Of a DNA stretch of 64,000 bases, positions 1 to 9,910 are shown piece after piece (the first letter of the stretch is position 1; each line of letters starts with the position of its first letter). The translations under genes were made by a program, and so were the position numbers. The DNA comes from Candidatus Didemnitutus sp. (lineage in GTDB: Bacteria > Verrucomicrobiota > Verrucomicrobiia > Opitutales > Opitutaceae), in NCBI GenBank assembly GCA_019634575.1, contig JAHCAY010000001.1:248001-312000 (forward strand), in the 5' to 3' direction. Under the pieces are notes generated by a model. That model ran no database searches and was not told where the DNA came from. It saw nothing but the letters and a program-made list of their open reading frames with translations.

Positions 1-1179
1 CCGAATCACCCGACGAAGCCGGCCCTGCCGACCATCGTGCATCTGGATGCCGACGCATTCTTCGTGTCGTGCGAACTGGCGCTGCGGCCGGATCTGCGCG
101 GCAAGAAGACCGCGGTGGGCGGACGCGAGCGCGGCATCATTTCCTCGGCCAGCTACGAAGCGCGCGCGGCGGGTGTCTACACGCCGATGCCGACGAAGCT
201 CGCCCTGCGCGTCTGTCCGGATCTGATTTTGCTCCCGCACACTTCCGGCCTCTACGGCAAGAAGTCGCGCGCGATGTTCGACCTATGCGAAACGCTCACG
301 CCGATCGTGCAGCGCAATTCGATCGACGAAGGCTACCTCGATCTCGGCATGTGCGGCTTCAAGACCGTCGCGGAGACCGAGACGCGCGTCCGGGCGTTGC
401 AGCAGCGGATATGGGACGAACACCAAATCCCCACGTCGTTCGGCATCGCGGCGAACAAACTCGTCGCGGCCATCGCCAGCAAGGCGCGCAAGCCGCGCGG
501 CTTCACGGTCGTATTGCCGGGACAGGAAGCGGAGTTCCTTGCGCCGCTTTCCGTGGGCGTCCTGCCGGGCATCGGCAAAAAAACCGAGGAGCGGTTGAAG
601 GCCGTCGGACTCAAACTCGTGCGCGACATCCTCGCGTTGAGCGAGCGGGAGGTGGAGGAGACGTTCGGCAATTTTTCCGCCGAGATCGTGCGCATGGCGC
701 GCGGCGAGGACGACCGGGTGGTGCACGTCGACCACGAGGACGCGAAGTCGTATTCGCAGCAGGAGACGTTCGGCGAGGACATCTGGGACTTTGCCGAGAT
801 CGAACGCATCGCGAAGCGCATGATCGACGATCTCATGCCGTCCGTGCGCGGCGACGGAAAGCGGGCGCGGACCCTGACCGTGAAAGTGCGCTATCCAGGC
901 ATGGAGGACAGCTCGTGCGGCCGCAGTTTGGCGGTAGCCACCGATCTCGAGGCCCCGTTCTATCCGCTGGTCGGCCCGTTGCTGAAAGCGGCGTGGACCA
1001 AGCGCCGCCCGCTGCGGCTGGTCAGCGTGCGCTTTTCCGGCATCGAGGAACCGGCCGCACAGCTGGAAATGTTCGCGCAAGCCGACGAAAAGAAACGCCG
1101 GCTCGCCGCCGTGTTGGATAAAATGAACACCGGCAAGAAACCCACCGTGCAACGCGGCCACCAACTCGGCGACCGGTGA
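1..1179 (+). CDS. dinB: DNA polymerase IV (Y-family), 5' partial
   Basis: Translesion DNA polymerase of the Y family. The reading frame is open to the window edge, and the bases before the GTG at 37 continue in frame into the usual N-terminal strand, so the true start probably lies outside the window. Counting from the GTG at 37, the catalytic motifs are DADAFF (residues 4-9) and SIDE (95-98), which supply the metal-binding acidic residues. A helix-hairpin-helix motif (LPGIGKKT) follows near residue 178. The C-terminus ends with a QLEMF segment that resembles a beta-clamp binding motif. The downstream FmdB-like gene is on the same strand 130 bases away. Family identity is clear; only the start is uncertain. 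Confidence 0.95.
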   Translation, partial: PNHPTKPALPTIVHLDADAFFVSCELALRPDLRGKKTAVGGRERGIISSASYEARAAGVYTPMPTKLALRVCPDLILLPHTSGLYGKKSRAMFDLCETLTPIVQRNSIDEGYLDLGMCGFKTVAETETRVRALQQRIWDEHQIPTSFGIAANKLVAAIASKARKPRGFTVVLPGQEAEFLAPLSVGVLPGIGKKTEERLKAVGLKLVRDILALSEREVEETFGNFSAEIVRMARGEDDRVVHVDHEDAKSYSQQETFGEDIWDFAEIERIAKRMIDDLMPSVRGDGKRARTLTVKVRYPGMEDSSCGRSLAVATDLEAPFYPLVGPLLKAAWTKRRPLRLVSVRFSGIEEPAAQLEMFAQADEKKRRLAAVLDKMNTGKKPTVQRGHQLGDR

Positions 1180-1311
1180 CGGTGCGCCGCACATTTGCGC
1201 TCGGCGGACGGCGAGGCACGGGCAAGAGCGCTGCCGTCCTGGACGCAGAACGCCCGCGAATTTCGATTTGAAAACACGCGAGGCTCCGCAATCCGTGGGA
1301 GCCCGTCCGCC

Positions 1312-1857
1312 ATGCCAATCTACGAGTATTACAGTCCCGACACGAATCGCATCTACTCGTTCTTCGCGAAGACGCTCGCGCAGGGGAAACTCACGCCGCG
1401 CTGCCCGGACAATCCGAGGGCGCGCATGGTTAAGCTCGTCTCGAACTTCGCTGTCGGCGGCAACCGCAAGGAGCCGTCTGCGCCGGCCGCGCCTGCGGCG
1501 GGTGATCCGGCCGAGGATGCGCGCATAGAAGCGGCGATGGGAGCGATGGAGCGCGAGTTCGGCGGCGTCGACGAAAACGACCCGCGTGCCATGGCGCGCA
1601 TGATGCGGCGCATGGCGGAGCTCAGCGGCGAGAAACTCGACGAGCCGATGGAGGAAGCCGTGCGCAAACTCGAAGAGGGCGCCGATCCCGATTCGCTGGA
1701 GGAGCAGATGGGCGACGCGTTCGCGGGCGAGGGCGGGACGGAGGACGGCATGCCGGCGGATGCGGGGAAGAAGCCGGAACCGCAAGAAGGCAGGGCGAAG
1801 TTCAAGGTCCGTCGCCCTCCGCCCACGCGCGACCCGAAGCTTCACGACTACGATTGA
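1312..1857 (+). CDS. FmdB-like protein with most zinc cysteines lost
   Basis: A 181-residue protein beginning MPIYEY, the hallmark N-terminus of the FmdB/CxxC-CxxC-SSSS family of small zinc-ribbon proteins. The start at 1312 was chosen because it gives this motif. Family members normally carry two CxxC pairs in the first 40 residues. Here only one cysteine remains (C31 in TPRCPDNP), so zinc binding as usually described is unlikely. The rest is a long acidic, Met/Glu-rich region that looks helical or disordered (residues 65-145), then a basic tail. It lies between dinB and an IMPase-family gene on the same strand. Function is unknown; the family name is assigned from the N-terminus only. Confidence 0.7.
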   Translation: MPIYEYYSPDTNRIYSFFAKTLAQGKLTPRCPDNPRARMVKLVSNFAVGGNRKEPSAPAAPAAGDPAEDARIEAAMGAMEREFGGVDENDPRAMARMMRRMAELSGEKLDEPMEEAVRKLEEGADPDSLEEQMGDAFAGEGGTEDGMPADAGKKPEPQEGRAKFKVRRPPPTRDPKLHDYD

Positions 1858-1932
1858 GCGCTGCGGGTGCGCGCCTCGGTTGCACGCACTCTGCGCTTGG
1901 TTCTTGGCCGTTCTCGTGTTCCTTTGCGCGGA

Positions 1933-2727
1933 ATGTCTTCCGCCATCGACTCACGCATCGAAGCAGCCAAGGCCGCCGTGCTCGCCGAAACCGGGCGCCT
2001 CCATGCCGAATTCGGCCGCACGAAGGCGCAGATCAAATACGACGGCACGCGCGTGACGCCGGTCGACATCGCCATCTCGGAGTCGATCCAGGCGGCGATC
2101 GCCAAGCAGTTTCCGGAAGACCAGTTTTTCAGCGAGGAACTGGCGGTCACGGACCAGCCGGTGCCAGTGACATCGCGTTACTGCTGGGTGCTCGACCCAA
2201 TCGACGGGACGAACAACTACGCGAACGGCATCATCTATGTCTCCATCTCGCTCGCGTTGCTGGAAAACGGTGAGCCCATCTACGGCGTCATCTACGACAT
2301 GGCGCGCCGGACGTTGATGCACGGCGGTCGCGGTCGCGGCGTGTGGGACGACGGCAAGCCCGCGCGCGTGGCGCCCGAGGCGCCGCACGGACACAGCCTC
2401 ATCGGCTTCCATTCCCCGGTGGAGAAAAGCTACGCCGCCGAGGGCAAGCGCATCATCGAAGCCTTCAAGATCCGCGGCCTCGGCAGCAGCGCGCTGCACC
2501 TGGCCTATTGCGCGACCGGCCATCTCGACGGGGTGGTGGAGCACAACAACCGGCTCTGGGACATCGCCGCCGCGGCCGCGATGATCGAGGAGGGTGGCGG
2601 TCAGCTCGACTACCTCACGCCGACGCCGTTCCCATTAAAAGAATTCTGGCTCAAGAGCCCGCGCGTCCAATACCTCGCCGGCAACGCGGCGATGGTGGCG
2701 AAGCTGCACGAGACACTCGGCCGATAA
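1933..2727 (+). CDS. Inositol monophosphatase family protein
   Basis: A Mg2+-dependent phosphatase of the IMPase/SuhB/CysQ superfamily, 264 residues, probably cytoplasmic. The metal-site motifs are in order: the SEEL glutamates (residues 67-70), DPIDGT (88-93) and WDIAAA (209-214), the last taking the place of the usual WDxAAG. The ATG at 1933 was preferred over an in-frame GTG at 1867 because the extra 22 residues are arginine-rich and unlike the family. Substrate cannot be decided between inositol phosphates, PAP and sugar bisphosphates. It follows the FmdB-like gene closely on the same strand. Confidence 0.9.
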   Translation: MSSAIDSRIEAAKAAVLAETGRLHAEFGRTKAQIKYDGTRVTPVDIAISESIQAAIAKQFPEDQFFSEELAVTDQPVPVTSRYCWVLDPIDGTNNYANGIIYVSISLALLENGEPIYGVIYDMARRTLMHGGRGRGVWDDGKPARVAPEAPHGHSLIGFHSPVEKSYAAEGKRIIEAFKIRGLGSSALHLAYCATGHLDGVVEHNNRLWDIAAAAAMIEEGGGQLDYLTPTPFPLKEFWLKSPRVQYLAGNAAMVAKLHETLGR

Positions 2728-2889
2728 ACGCGGCGCAGATCTTGCGTTTAGGCATGCTTCTTACCGCGCGAGCGCGGCGGAATCCTTCAATCGCGCGCGC
2801 AACGTGACGTTGCAAGGAGCAAGAGCTCAACCTTTGCCCGATTGGACGAGGAGCATCGAGCGACCAGACCGAACAAGAAGGAGTGCATT

Positions 2890-3288
2890 ATGCTCGCTTG
2901 GAGCGAACAATTCGCCACCGGCGTGCCCCTCGTGGACACGCAACACAAAATGCTGATCGAAAAGATCAATCAGATGGAACAACTTCTCGTTGGTCCGCCG
3001 CCACCGAAAGCGAAGTGCGACGAGTTGTTGAACTTCCTCGGTTCCTACGTCGGCACGCATTTCAAATTCGAGGAAGGCTGCATGGAGAAGGCACATTGTC
3101 CGGCCCATGAAAAGAACAAGGCCGCGCACGCGGCGTTCCTGGATCTCTTCGCGAAATACAAGTCGCGCTACGCCGTTGAAGGACCAAAGCCGGAGCTGCT
3201 GAAAAGCCTGCACGGTGCGGCGGCGGACTGGATCAAGAATCACATTCTCTCGATCGATATTCAGCTCAAGGCCTGCGCGAAACACTGA
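2890..3288 (+). CDS. Bacteriohemerythrin with an altered iron ligand
   Basis: A single-domain hemerythrin of 132 residues, an O2-binding di-iron four-helix bundle. The start at 2890 has a good ribosome site, AAGGAG, at 2878-2883. Ligands line up with the family: H19, H57, E61, H80, H118 and D123, with the standard spacings. The position 15 residues after the helix-2 Glu, normally the first His of an HxxxH pair, is N76 instead (codon aac). Extra histidines at 69 and 73 are nearby and might substitute. It stands alone, so a role in oxygen storage, sensing or supply cannot be chosen from context. Confidence 0.92.
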   Translation: MLAWSEQFATGVPLVDTQHKMLIEKINQMEQLLVGPPPPKAKCDELLNFLGSYVGTHFKFEEGCMEKAHCPAHEKNKAAHAAFLDLFAKYKSRYAVEGPKPELLKSLHGAAADWIKNHILSIDIQLKACAKH

Positions 3289-3493
3289 GCGTGGGCGGCG
3301 GGAAGGAGCGTCGGTGCTCGTTGGTCGATCGGATCGCCGATACTGCGGCGGCGTATCCTCGGATGCGGTCTGAGCATAGTTCGGTGGAGCGCGTTCGGTG
3401 GAGTGCGTCCCGTGCTTGAAGTGCGGCGGCTTGAGCCCGCCGAGCGAATGGCTCTCGCCGCCGAGGTCTACGGAGCTCGACGCAAGCGCGCGA

Positions 3494-4432
3494 TCATGCG
3501 TCGATCGATTCCGGCATGAGCGCGGTTGTCGACGGGAATGAAATCGCCGGTGTGCCGGGCCGAGTGTTGGTCAGCTTCTGCAGGCGTCGATTGAGATCGG
3601 TGATCGAGGCGTTCACGGCGCTGACGCTCTCCGATTGCTCACGTGAACCGCAGGAAATCTCCGCGACGGCGGTGTCGAGCTCGCGGGCTTTGCCTGCGAC
3701 GTCTTGCAGCGTTTCGCTCAAGGCAATCTTGAGCATCTCGCATTGACTGATCCAATTCACGGCATCCTCGACTTTGCTGGACGTCTGTTGCGCGGCTTCA
3801 GAGGCGTCCTTTGCGAGCCGGCGGACCTCGTCGGCGACGATGGAAAAGCCGGCGCCCGCCTCGCCGGCACGCGCCGCTTCGACGGCGGCGTTGAGCGCGA
3901 GCAGATTGGTCTGGAAGGCGATTGCGTCGATCGTCTGCAAAATCTTCGAAATCTCGCCGCTGCTCTGGTTCAGCGCCTCGATCGCATCGCCGATGGCCTG
4001 CAACTCACGCACACCGCGGTCGGCGGTTTCGTGAGTCGCGCTGGCGAGAGAGGTCGTTTGTTTGGCCTGGTCGGCGTGCTGTTGGATCAGCGAAACCGCA
4101 GTGCTGAGTCGGTCGTTAGCACGCGCCACCGAGGCGGTTTCCTGCTGCAGCGTAACGGTTGACGCGGCTTGGGCTTGCCGAGCTTCGTCCACGGCGATGG
4201 CGAATTCGTGCGCGGCCGCATCGGATTCCGCGACGATGGCCGCGATCGCGTTCGAGGTGCTCCGGTAGGTCCAGATGGCCACAAGCAAGGCGACTCCTCC
4301 GCAGGCGAGCCCGATCCAAGTCTCACTGGGGCTCGCGTTTCCACGCGACAGCACGACCGCCGGTGTCCCCGCCAGAATTACGAGAACACCGAGGCCAATT
4401 GCGTATTTAGTCCGCGAGTGGCGAGGGTTCAT
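3494..4432 (-). CDS. Methyl-accepting chemotaxis protein, compact
   Basis: A 312-residue chemoreceptor-type signalling protein. From the ATG at 4432 it has two closely spaced hydrophobic segments (about residues 12-31 and 40-58), leaving almost no periplasmic loop. No HAMP domain is evident, and a coiled-coil methyl-accepting domain follows. The hairpin tip that binds CheA/CheW is well conserved ([20 protein letters not shown] region, then [13 protein letters not shown]). The absence of a sensor domain suggests it senses membrane or cytoplasmic cues, or a partner protein. An in-frame start 22 codons upstream is possible but adds a basic leader untypical of the family. No che genes are in the window. 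Confidence 0.93.
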   Translation of the reverse strand: MNPRHSRTKYAIGLGVLVILAGTPAVVLSRGNASPSETWIGLACGGVALLVAIWTYRSTSNAIAAIVAESDAAAHEFAIAVDEARQAQAASTVTLQQETASVARANDRLSTAVSLIQQHADQAKQTTSLASATHETADRGVRELQAIGDAIEALNQSSGEISKILQTIDAIAFQTNLLALNAAVEAARAGEAGAGFSIVADEVRRLAKDASEAAQQTSSKVEDAVNWISQCEMLKIALSETLQDVAGKARELDTAVAEISCGSREQSESVSAVNASITDLNRRLQKLTNTRPGTPAISFPSTTALMPESIDA

Positions 4433-4535
4433 GGCGCGAAGACCGGACGATGCGCTCGGCTTCATCCTGGTTATCGGCACGGCGCGCCGGCGATTCACCA
4501 GCGACGACGGCCTGCAGCGGCGCTGCTGGCGGTAA

Positions 4536-5894
4536 TTAGACGCGGTATTCGTGCAGCGGCACGGGATCGAGCAGCTTCGTGTGCGGCAGCTTCTCGGCGA
4601 GCTGCTGCATGAACCAGGCGCGCGCCGGCGGATCGCCGTGAGTGATCACGAGCGAACGGGGTTGGCAGTCGATGGCGAATTGCAGCAACTCCTCGCGGTC
4701 GGCGTGCCCGGAAAGGTCGAAGCGCTCGATCTGGCAGCGGATTTTCGTCTTCACGTTGACCGCGTCGAAAAGGAACTCGTCACCCTGGCGCGAAGCGAGC
4801 AGGCGGCCGCCGGCGGTGTCGGGGTCGCAATAGCCCACGAAACAGATCGCGTTCTTCGCATTGCCGGCGAGCGCCGAGGCGAGTGCGTAGGACGGCGTGT
4901 TGTCCACGACCATGCCGGAGCTGACGACGTAGATGCCTTGCTGCGGCGGCTGCTTGCCGGGCTGGAGATCGCGGGGCGTTTTGCGCACACCGAGGTCTTT
5001 CAGGATCGTGCGGGTGAAGTGCACCTGACCGGTCTTCTTGGCGATGTCGTCAAAGTAGTCGCACAGATCCATGCCGAGGCCGGACGCGAAGATCGGGGAC
5101 TCGACGAGTTTGCCGAACTTTTTCGCGTCGTGGAGCACGGCAAGGATTTCCTGCATGCGGCCGAGCGCAAAGACTGGAATCAGCACCGAGCCGTCGCGCT
5201 GGAGCGTCTCGTTGATGGTGTCGACGAGGCGCGTGACCTCGCGCAGGCGCGAATGGTCGGACGGGCGTTCGGTCGCGCCGCGCGTCGTTTCCATGACCAG
5301 CGTGTCGTAGCGGACGCGGGGAAATTTCGCGGGGTTGATCGTGCGCTGCGCCTCGAAGAGGACGTCGCCCGTGAAGAAGATGCGGCGGTGCTTGTGCACG
5401 ATCTCGACGCCGGCGGCGCCGACGATGTGGCCGGCGGGGAAGAAGGTGAATTCGATCTCGTCGCGCTGGCCGGAGAATTTCTTCGGGTTGTTGAAGCCGT
5501 GCGCGTGCAGGCGCGGCATGAGGCGATCGATCTCCTCGTGCGTGAAGAGCGGGTAATCCATCACGTTCTTTTCCGCGCGCTCGCGCACCATCACGTTGGC
5601 GGAGTTGTGCAGCATGCGATCGATGATCATGCGGCTCGGTTGGGTCATGACGACCGGCGTGTTCGGATGCTCCCTCATCAGAATCGGCAGCGAACCGATG
5701 TGATCGAGGTGGCAGTGCGTGATGATGATCAGGTCGAGCTCGACGTCGCGCAACGGCGTCAAATCCGGTGCGGCCTGGCGGCCGACTTGTTTCGGATGCA
5801 ACCCGCTATCGATGACGAAATGAAAATCGCCGAGCTGGCAGTATGTGGAATTGGCGCCGATGCCGCCGTCGCGATTGAGATCGATGAGCTTCAT
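4536..5894 (-). CDS. Metallo-beta-lactamase fold beta-CASP RNase-like protein
   Basis: A 452-residue member of the MBL-fold beta-CASP family, which includes RNA nucleases such as CPSF73/Ysh1. The zinc motif HCHLDH is at residues 60-65. Further motif residues include the FFTGD aspartate and LSGHAD, the latter in the C-terminal RNA-specificity (RMMBL) segment, with a closing SLVITHGD. The start at 5894 gives the family-like N-terminus [11 protein letters not shown]. An upstream ATG eight codons earlier is less likely. It is probably cytoplasmic and acts on RNA 3' ends or as an endonuclease; the exact substrate is unknown. It is separated from apaG on the same strand by 84 bases. Confidence 0.9.
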   Translation of the reverse strand: MKLIDLNRDGGIGANSTYCQLGDFHFVIDSGLHPKQVGRQAAPDLTPLRDVELDLIIITHCHLDHIGSLPILMREHPNTPVVMTQPSRMIIDRMLHNSANVMVRERAEKNVMDYPLFTHEEIDRLMPRLHAHGFNNPKKFSGQRDEIEFTFFPAGHIVGAAGVEIVHKHRRIFFTGDVLFEAQRTINPAKFPRVRYDTLVMETTRGATERPSDHSRLREVTRLVDTINETLQRDGSVLIPVFALGRMQEILAVLHDAKKFGKLVESPIFASGLGMDLCDYFDDIAKKTGQVHFTRTILKDLGVRKTPRDLQPGKQPPQQGIYVVSSGMVVDNTPSYALASALAGNAKNAICFVGYCDPDTAGGRLLASRQGDEFLFDAVNVKTKIRCQIERFDLSGHADREELLQFAIDCQPRSLVITHGDPPARAWFMQQLAEKLPHTKLLDPVPLHEYRV

Positions 5895-5978
5895 TGCGGG
5901 GCTGCCAAGGAGGCGCACCGCACCGGCAAGGGCAAGTTAAAGCGCTGTCCGGTTTCCGTCACGCGGGCAACGCGCGCG

Positions 5979-6365
5979 TCATGCCGGCGGGATTTCCAGA
6001 GCGAATTCCGGGATGCGCACGAAGATGTGCGCGCCGAACTCGTCGACGCCGTGAAAACTGCCGTGCACGCGCGCGTCAGTCGCGGTGACGTGATAGCTGT
6101 TGTAGGAAAAGTGTTCGCCCGGTGCGAGGCGCGGCGTCTCTCCGACGATGCGGTCGCCTTCGATGACGAGGCGCGTGCCGTCGCCGTGCACGACGACCCA
6201 TTTGCGACCGAGCAACGTCACGGTGCGGTCGGCATCGTTGTGGATCGTGAGGTAGTAGATGAAGGCGTGCGGTCGGTCCGGCGGGAGCTCATCACCGCCG
6301 TGGCGGTAGACGAGTTTATCTAATTCAACGCGAAGTCCGCGTAATTCCAGTGGAGCTGAGGGCAT
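5979..6365 (-). CDS. apaG: ApaG family protein
   Basis: A 128-residue ApaG (DUF525) protein, a single fibronectin-type III-like beta-sandwich. Recognisable family features are the YYLTIHN strand, the LLGRKWVV segment, and GETPRLAPGE followed by YNSYH. Full length matches the family. ApaG proteins are linked to Co2+/Mg2+ effects and to Ap4A metabolism in enterobacteria, but their molecular role is unsettled. It lies upstream of the beta-CASP gene on the same strand and is divergent from fhs, whose start is 54 bases away. Confidence 0.93.
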   Translation of the reverse strand: MPSAPLELRGLRVELDKLVYRHGGDELPPDRPHAFIYYLTIHNDADRTVTLLGRKWVVVHGDGTRLVIEGDRIVGETPRLAPGEHFSYNSYHVTATDARVHGSFHGVDEFGAHIFVRIPEFALEIPPA

Positions 6366-6419
6366 TAGACGTTGAGCGAATTTTCGCTGAGCGGTTGAAT
6401 GGATTTACCGGAGGACCCC

Positions 6420-8045
6420 ATGAAGAAAATCGCGGATGTCGCGAGGGAGATTGGAATCGCGGAAAAGCATCTGGTGCTTTTCGGCCAAGACAAGGCGAAG
6501 GTTGCGCTCGAGGCACTCGAGAACAAGCCGTCGCGTGGGAAGCTGATCTTGGTGTCGGCGATCACGCCGACGCCCGCCGGCGAAGGCAAGACGGTGACGT
6601 CGATCGGCCTCGCGCAGGGCATCGCCAAGCTCGGCAAGCGCGCCGCGCTGGCACTGCGCCAGCCGTCGATGGGGCCAGTCTTCGGTCGCAAGGGCGGAGC
6701 CACGGGCGGCGGTCGCAGCACGGTGCAGCCCGCGGTGGATATCAATCTCCACTTCAATGGCGACTTCCACGCGATCACCTCGGCGCACAACCTCCTCGCG
6801 TCGATAATCGACAACCAACTCCATCTGAAACAGTCACGGCTCACGCCGACGCAGGTGCTGTGGAAACGCGTCCTCGACGTGAACGATCGCGCGCTGCGCA
6901 ATGTCGTGCTCAACGCCGGCGGCAAGTCGGGCGAGCGCCGGAGCGGCTTCGATATCACCGCAGCATCCGAGATCATGGCGATCCTTTGCCTGAGCGAATC
7001 GATGCGCGATCTGCGCGCCCGCCTCGATCGCATCGTGATCGGCTTCACGACGGAGGGCGTGCCGGTGCGCGCGTCGGAATTCAAGGCTACCGGCGCCTTG
7101 CTGGCGCTCCTGCGCGATGCGTTGAAGCCGAACCTGGTGCAGACTTGCGAGGGCGTGCCGGCGTTCGTGCACGGCGGGCCTTTCGCGAATATCGCGCACG
7201 GTTGCAACTCGGTGCTGGCGACACGTCTGGCACTCGCGCACGCGGATTTCGTGGTGACGGAAGCGGGGTTTGCCTTCGACCTAGGCGGCGAGAAGTTCAT
7301 CGACATCAAATGCCGGCAGACGGGCCTCAATCCCGACGCCATCGTGCTCGTGGCGACGGTGCGCGCGCTGAAGTTGCACGGCGGCGCACCGGCCGACGCG
7401 CTCGCGCAACCGGACTTCGCGGCGCTCGAACGCGGACTCGCCAACCTCGAGGCGCATGTGACCGCGGCGCGGAATTTCAACCGCCCTGTGACGGTCGCGT
7501 TGAACAAATTCCCGAGCGACACGCCCGACGAACTCGTGCGGGTCCGCGCGTTCTGTCACGCGCTCGGTGTGGAGTGCGAGGTCTCGGAAGTCTTCGCGAA
7601 GGGCGGGGAGGGCGGACTCGCGCTCGCGGAAACCGTGCTGCACTCGATCTATTCCAGCACTCCGCCGCTGCAATACACCTACCGCGACGAACAGCCGATT
7701 CGCGAAAAGATGGAGGCGATCGCACACCGTTTCTACGGTGCCGACGGCGTCGACATCCTGCCCGAAGCCGAGATCAAGCTCGGGCTCTTCGAGATCGCCG
7801 GCTTCGGCAAGTTGCCCGTGTGCATGGCCAAGACGCAAAATTCGCTCACTGATGATCCGGAGAAGATCGGCCGTCCGCGCGGCTTCCGTGTCACGGTGCG
7901 CGATTTCGAACTGGCGGCGGGCGCGGGCTTCGTCGTCGCGCTGACCGGTCAGATGATGCGCATGCCGGCGCTGCCCAAGGTGCCGGCGGCCGAACATATC
8001 GATGTCGATGCCAGCGGCGACATCGTGGGAATTTCCGGCACCTGA
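6420..8045 (+). CDS. fhs: Formate--tetrahydrofolate ligase
   Basis: Makes 10-formyl-THF from formate, THF and ATP in the cytoplasm. It has 541 residues, slightly shorter than the usual 555-560. The P-loop-like motif [10 protein letters not shown] is at residues 49-58, and [14 protein letters not shown] and the NLGGEKF-type block are conserved. The ATG at 6420 has a strong GGAGGA at 6410-6415; an upstream in-frame ATG at 6399 is ignored for that reason. The next gene is purH, whose transformylase step uses 10-formyl-THF, so the pair is metabolically coherent although a terminator lies between them. Confidence 0.97.
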   Translation: MKKIADVAREIGIAEKHLVLFGQDKAKVALEALENKPSRGKLILVSAITPTPAGEGKTVTSIGLAQGIAKLGKRAALALRQPSMGPVFGRKGGATGGGRSTVQPAVDINLHFNGDFHAITSAHNLLASIIDNQLHLKQSRLTPTQVLWKRVLDVNDRALRNVVLNAGGKSGERRSGFDITAASEIMAILCLSESMRDLRARLDRIVIGFTTEGVPVRASEFKATGALLALLRDALKPNLVQTCEGVPAFVHGGPFANIAHGCNSVLATRLALAHADFVVTEAGFAFDLGGEKFIDIKCRQTGLNPDAIVLVATVRALKLHGGAPADALAQPDFAALERGLANLEAHVTAARNFNRPVTVALNKFPSDTPDELVRVRAFCHALGVECEVSEVFAKGGEGGLALAETVLHSIYSSTPPLQYTYRDEQPIREKMEAIAHRFYGADGVDILPEAEIKLGLFEIAGFGKLPVCMAKTQNSLTDDPEKIGRPRGFRVTVRDFELAAGAGFVVALTGQMMRMPALPKVPAAEHIDVDASGDIVGISGT

Positions 8046-8068
8046 GCCGGGCCCTAACCCCGAGCAGG

Positions 8069-8103
8069 CGAGCGGTCGGCGCGAGTCGGCCGCTCGTTTT
8101 TTT
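8069..8103 (+). terminator. Rho-independent terminator after fhs
   Basis: A 7-bp perfect stem (8069-8075 with 8090-8096) is followed by a run of seven T at 8097-8103. It sits 24 bases after the fhs stop and ends 66 bases before purH, so purH likely has its own promoter. Confidence 0.8.
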
Positions 8104-8169
8104 GCCGACGCGCGTGTCACGGAGGTTTTCCCGCTTGCCAGCCTACGCGGCCGTCACGTCCTTAGATTG

Positions 8170-9726
8170 ATGGCTAAGCTCGCGCTCCTTTCCGTCTCCG
8201 ACAAACGCGGCCTGGTGGACTTCGCCACCGCCCTCGTCCGCTCGCACGGCTACAAGCTGTTGTCGACCGGCGGCACCGCCAAACTGCTCGCGGAAGCGGG
8301 TCTGCCCGTCACTGAAGTGAGCGCGCACACGGGTTTCCCGGAGATGATGGAGGGTCGCGTGAAAACGCTACATCCCAAGATCCATGGCGGCCTGCTCTGC
8401 CGGCGCGACAAGGCCGATCACCTCGCGGCCGCGGAACAGCATGGCATCGACCTGATCGACCTCGTGGTCGTGAATCTTTATCCGTTCGAGCAGACTGTCG
8501 CGAAGCCGCACGTCGAGTTCGAGGAGGCGATCGAGAACATCGATATCGGCGGCCCGTCGATGCTGCGCAGCGCGGCGAAGAACCACGAGAGCGTCAGCGT
8601 CGTGTGCGATCCGGCGGACTACACTGGCGTGCTCGCGGCGCTGGCGGCGGGCGAGGGGAGCGCGGAGTTGAAGGCGCTGCGTCGCAAGCTCGCGTTGAAG
8701 GTTTTCCAGCGCACCGGCGCCTACGACACGGCGATCGCGAAGTATCTCGAAACCCAGCAGGACGAGCCCGACCTCGAAGCGCTGAGCGGTTTTCCGGCGA
8801 CCTATTCGCTCTCGCTCAAGAAGGCGCAGAGCCTCCGCTACGGCGAGAACCCGCACCAAAAGGCGGCGCTCTACGGCACGTTTCACGAGCACTTCCAGCA
8901 ACTGCAAGGCAAGGAACTCTCGTATAACAACATTCTCGATATCACCTCCGCGACCTACCTGATCGGCGACTTCGAAAAACCGACCGTTGCGATCCTCAAG
9001 CACACGAATCCCTGCGGCGTCGCCAGTGCGGACACATTGCTCGGCGCGTGGGAAAAGGCCTATGCCACCGACCGTCAGGCACCGTTCGGCGGCATCATCG
9101 TCGTCAACCAGACGCTCGGCCAGGACGTCGCGGAGCAGATCAAGGACATCTTCACTGAGGTGATCATCGCGCCGCGTTTCAGCGACGAGGCGCTGGCGAT
9201 TTTCGCCAAGAAAAAGAACCTGCGCCTCATGATCGCAAAAGGCGGCATCGGTGCCGATGCGCTGCAGGAAGTGCGCTCGGTTGTCGGCGGCGTGCTCGTG
9301 CAGGACCGCGACCGCTCGATGGAGAAGATGGCTGGCTGCAAAGTCGTGACCAAGCGCCAGCCGACCGCGGAAGAGTGGGATTCGCTGCTCTTCGGCTGGA
9401 AGGTCTGCAAGCACGTCAAGTCGAACGCCATCGTCTATTGCCGCGGCGAACAGACCCTCGGCGTCGGAGCTGGCCAGATGGCGCGCGTCGACAGCTCGCG
9501 CATCGCGGTTTGGAAAGCCGGCGAGGCGAAACTCGATTTGCGCGGCTCTGTCGTGGCGAGCGAGGCGTTGTTTCCGTTTCCCGATGGCTTGCTGGCTGCC
9601 GCCGATGCCGGAGCGACGGCGGCGATCCAGCCGGGCGGTGCGATCCGCGACGAGGAAGTCATCAAGGCCGCCGACGAGCGCGGCATGGCGATGGTTTTCA
9701 CGGGCGTCCGCCACTTCAAACACTGA
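8170..9726 (+). CDS. purH: Bifunctional AICAR transformylase/IMP cyclohydrolase
   Basis: Catalyses the last two steps of IMP synthesis. The 518-residue protein has an N-terminal MGS-like cyclohydrolase domain (about 1-150) and a C-terminal AICAR transformylase domain. Typical signatures are LLSVSDKRG at the start, [34 protein letters not shown] and the C-terminal [11 protein letters not shown]. The ATG at 8170 gives the standard N-terminus; the longer open frame upstream runs through the fhs terminator and is not used. Confidence 0.97.
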   Translation: MAKLALLSVSDKRGLVDFATALVRSHGYKLLSTGGTAKLLAEAGLPVTEVSAHTGFPEMMEGRVKTLHPKIHGGLLCRRDKADHLAAAEQHGIDLIDLVVVNLYPFEQTVAKPHVEFEEAIENIDIGGPSMLRSAAKNHESVSVVCDPADYTGVLAALAAGEGSAELKALRRKLALKVFQRTGAYDTAIAKYLETQQDEPDLEALSGFPATYSLSLKKAQSLRYGENPHQKAALYGTFHEHFQQLQGKELSYNNILDITSATYLIGDFEKPTVAILKHTNPCGVASADTLLGAWEKAYATDRQAPFGGIIVVNQTLGQDVAEQIKDIFTEVIIAPRFSDEALAIFAKKKNLRLMIAKGGIGADALQEVRSVVGGVLVQDRDRSMEKMAGCKVVTKRQPTAEEWDSLLFGWKVCKHVKSNAIVYCRGEQTLGVGAGQMARVDSSRIAVWKAGEAKLDLRGSVVASEALFPFPDGLLAAADAGATAAIQPGGAIRDEEVIKAADERGMAMVFTGVRHFKH

Positions 9727-9848
9727 GCTGGCGTGATCCGTGCACGCGCGATGCGCCCGCGAGCTGCGGCGCGCATCGGCGGACCTCGGCTGAGGCGGGA
9801 TGGAGGCGCAGGGCGAGACGGACGCTACTGCGCGAGGCCAAGGCGCTA

Positions 9849-9878
9849 CTAGTCGAACGGCCCGTGGATTTCGACTAG
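9849..9878. repeat. Inverted repeat upstream of the M20 peptidase gene
   Basis: A perfect 9-bp inverted repeat, CTAGTCGAA at 9849-9857 and its complement at 9870-9878, is separated by 12 bases and ends 32 bases before the next start codon. There is no T-run, so it is not a simple terminator. It could be an operator or a chance palindrome. The rest of the 184-base gap shows nothing recognisable. Confidence 0.4.
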
Positions 9879-9910
9879 CCGCCGCACGCGAGTGAGGGCA
9901 ACCTACGTGC

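Noticed and set aside
283-1845. A 520-residue open frame antisense to dinB and the FmdB-like gene
   Set aside because: Arginine/leucine-rich shadow of real genes in a GC-rich genome; no start context or family features.
4551-6323. A 590-residue open frame antisense to the beta-CASP gene and apaG
   Set aside because: Low-complexity composition typical of antisense frames; the opposite strand encodes recognised proteins.
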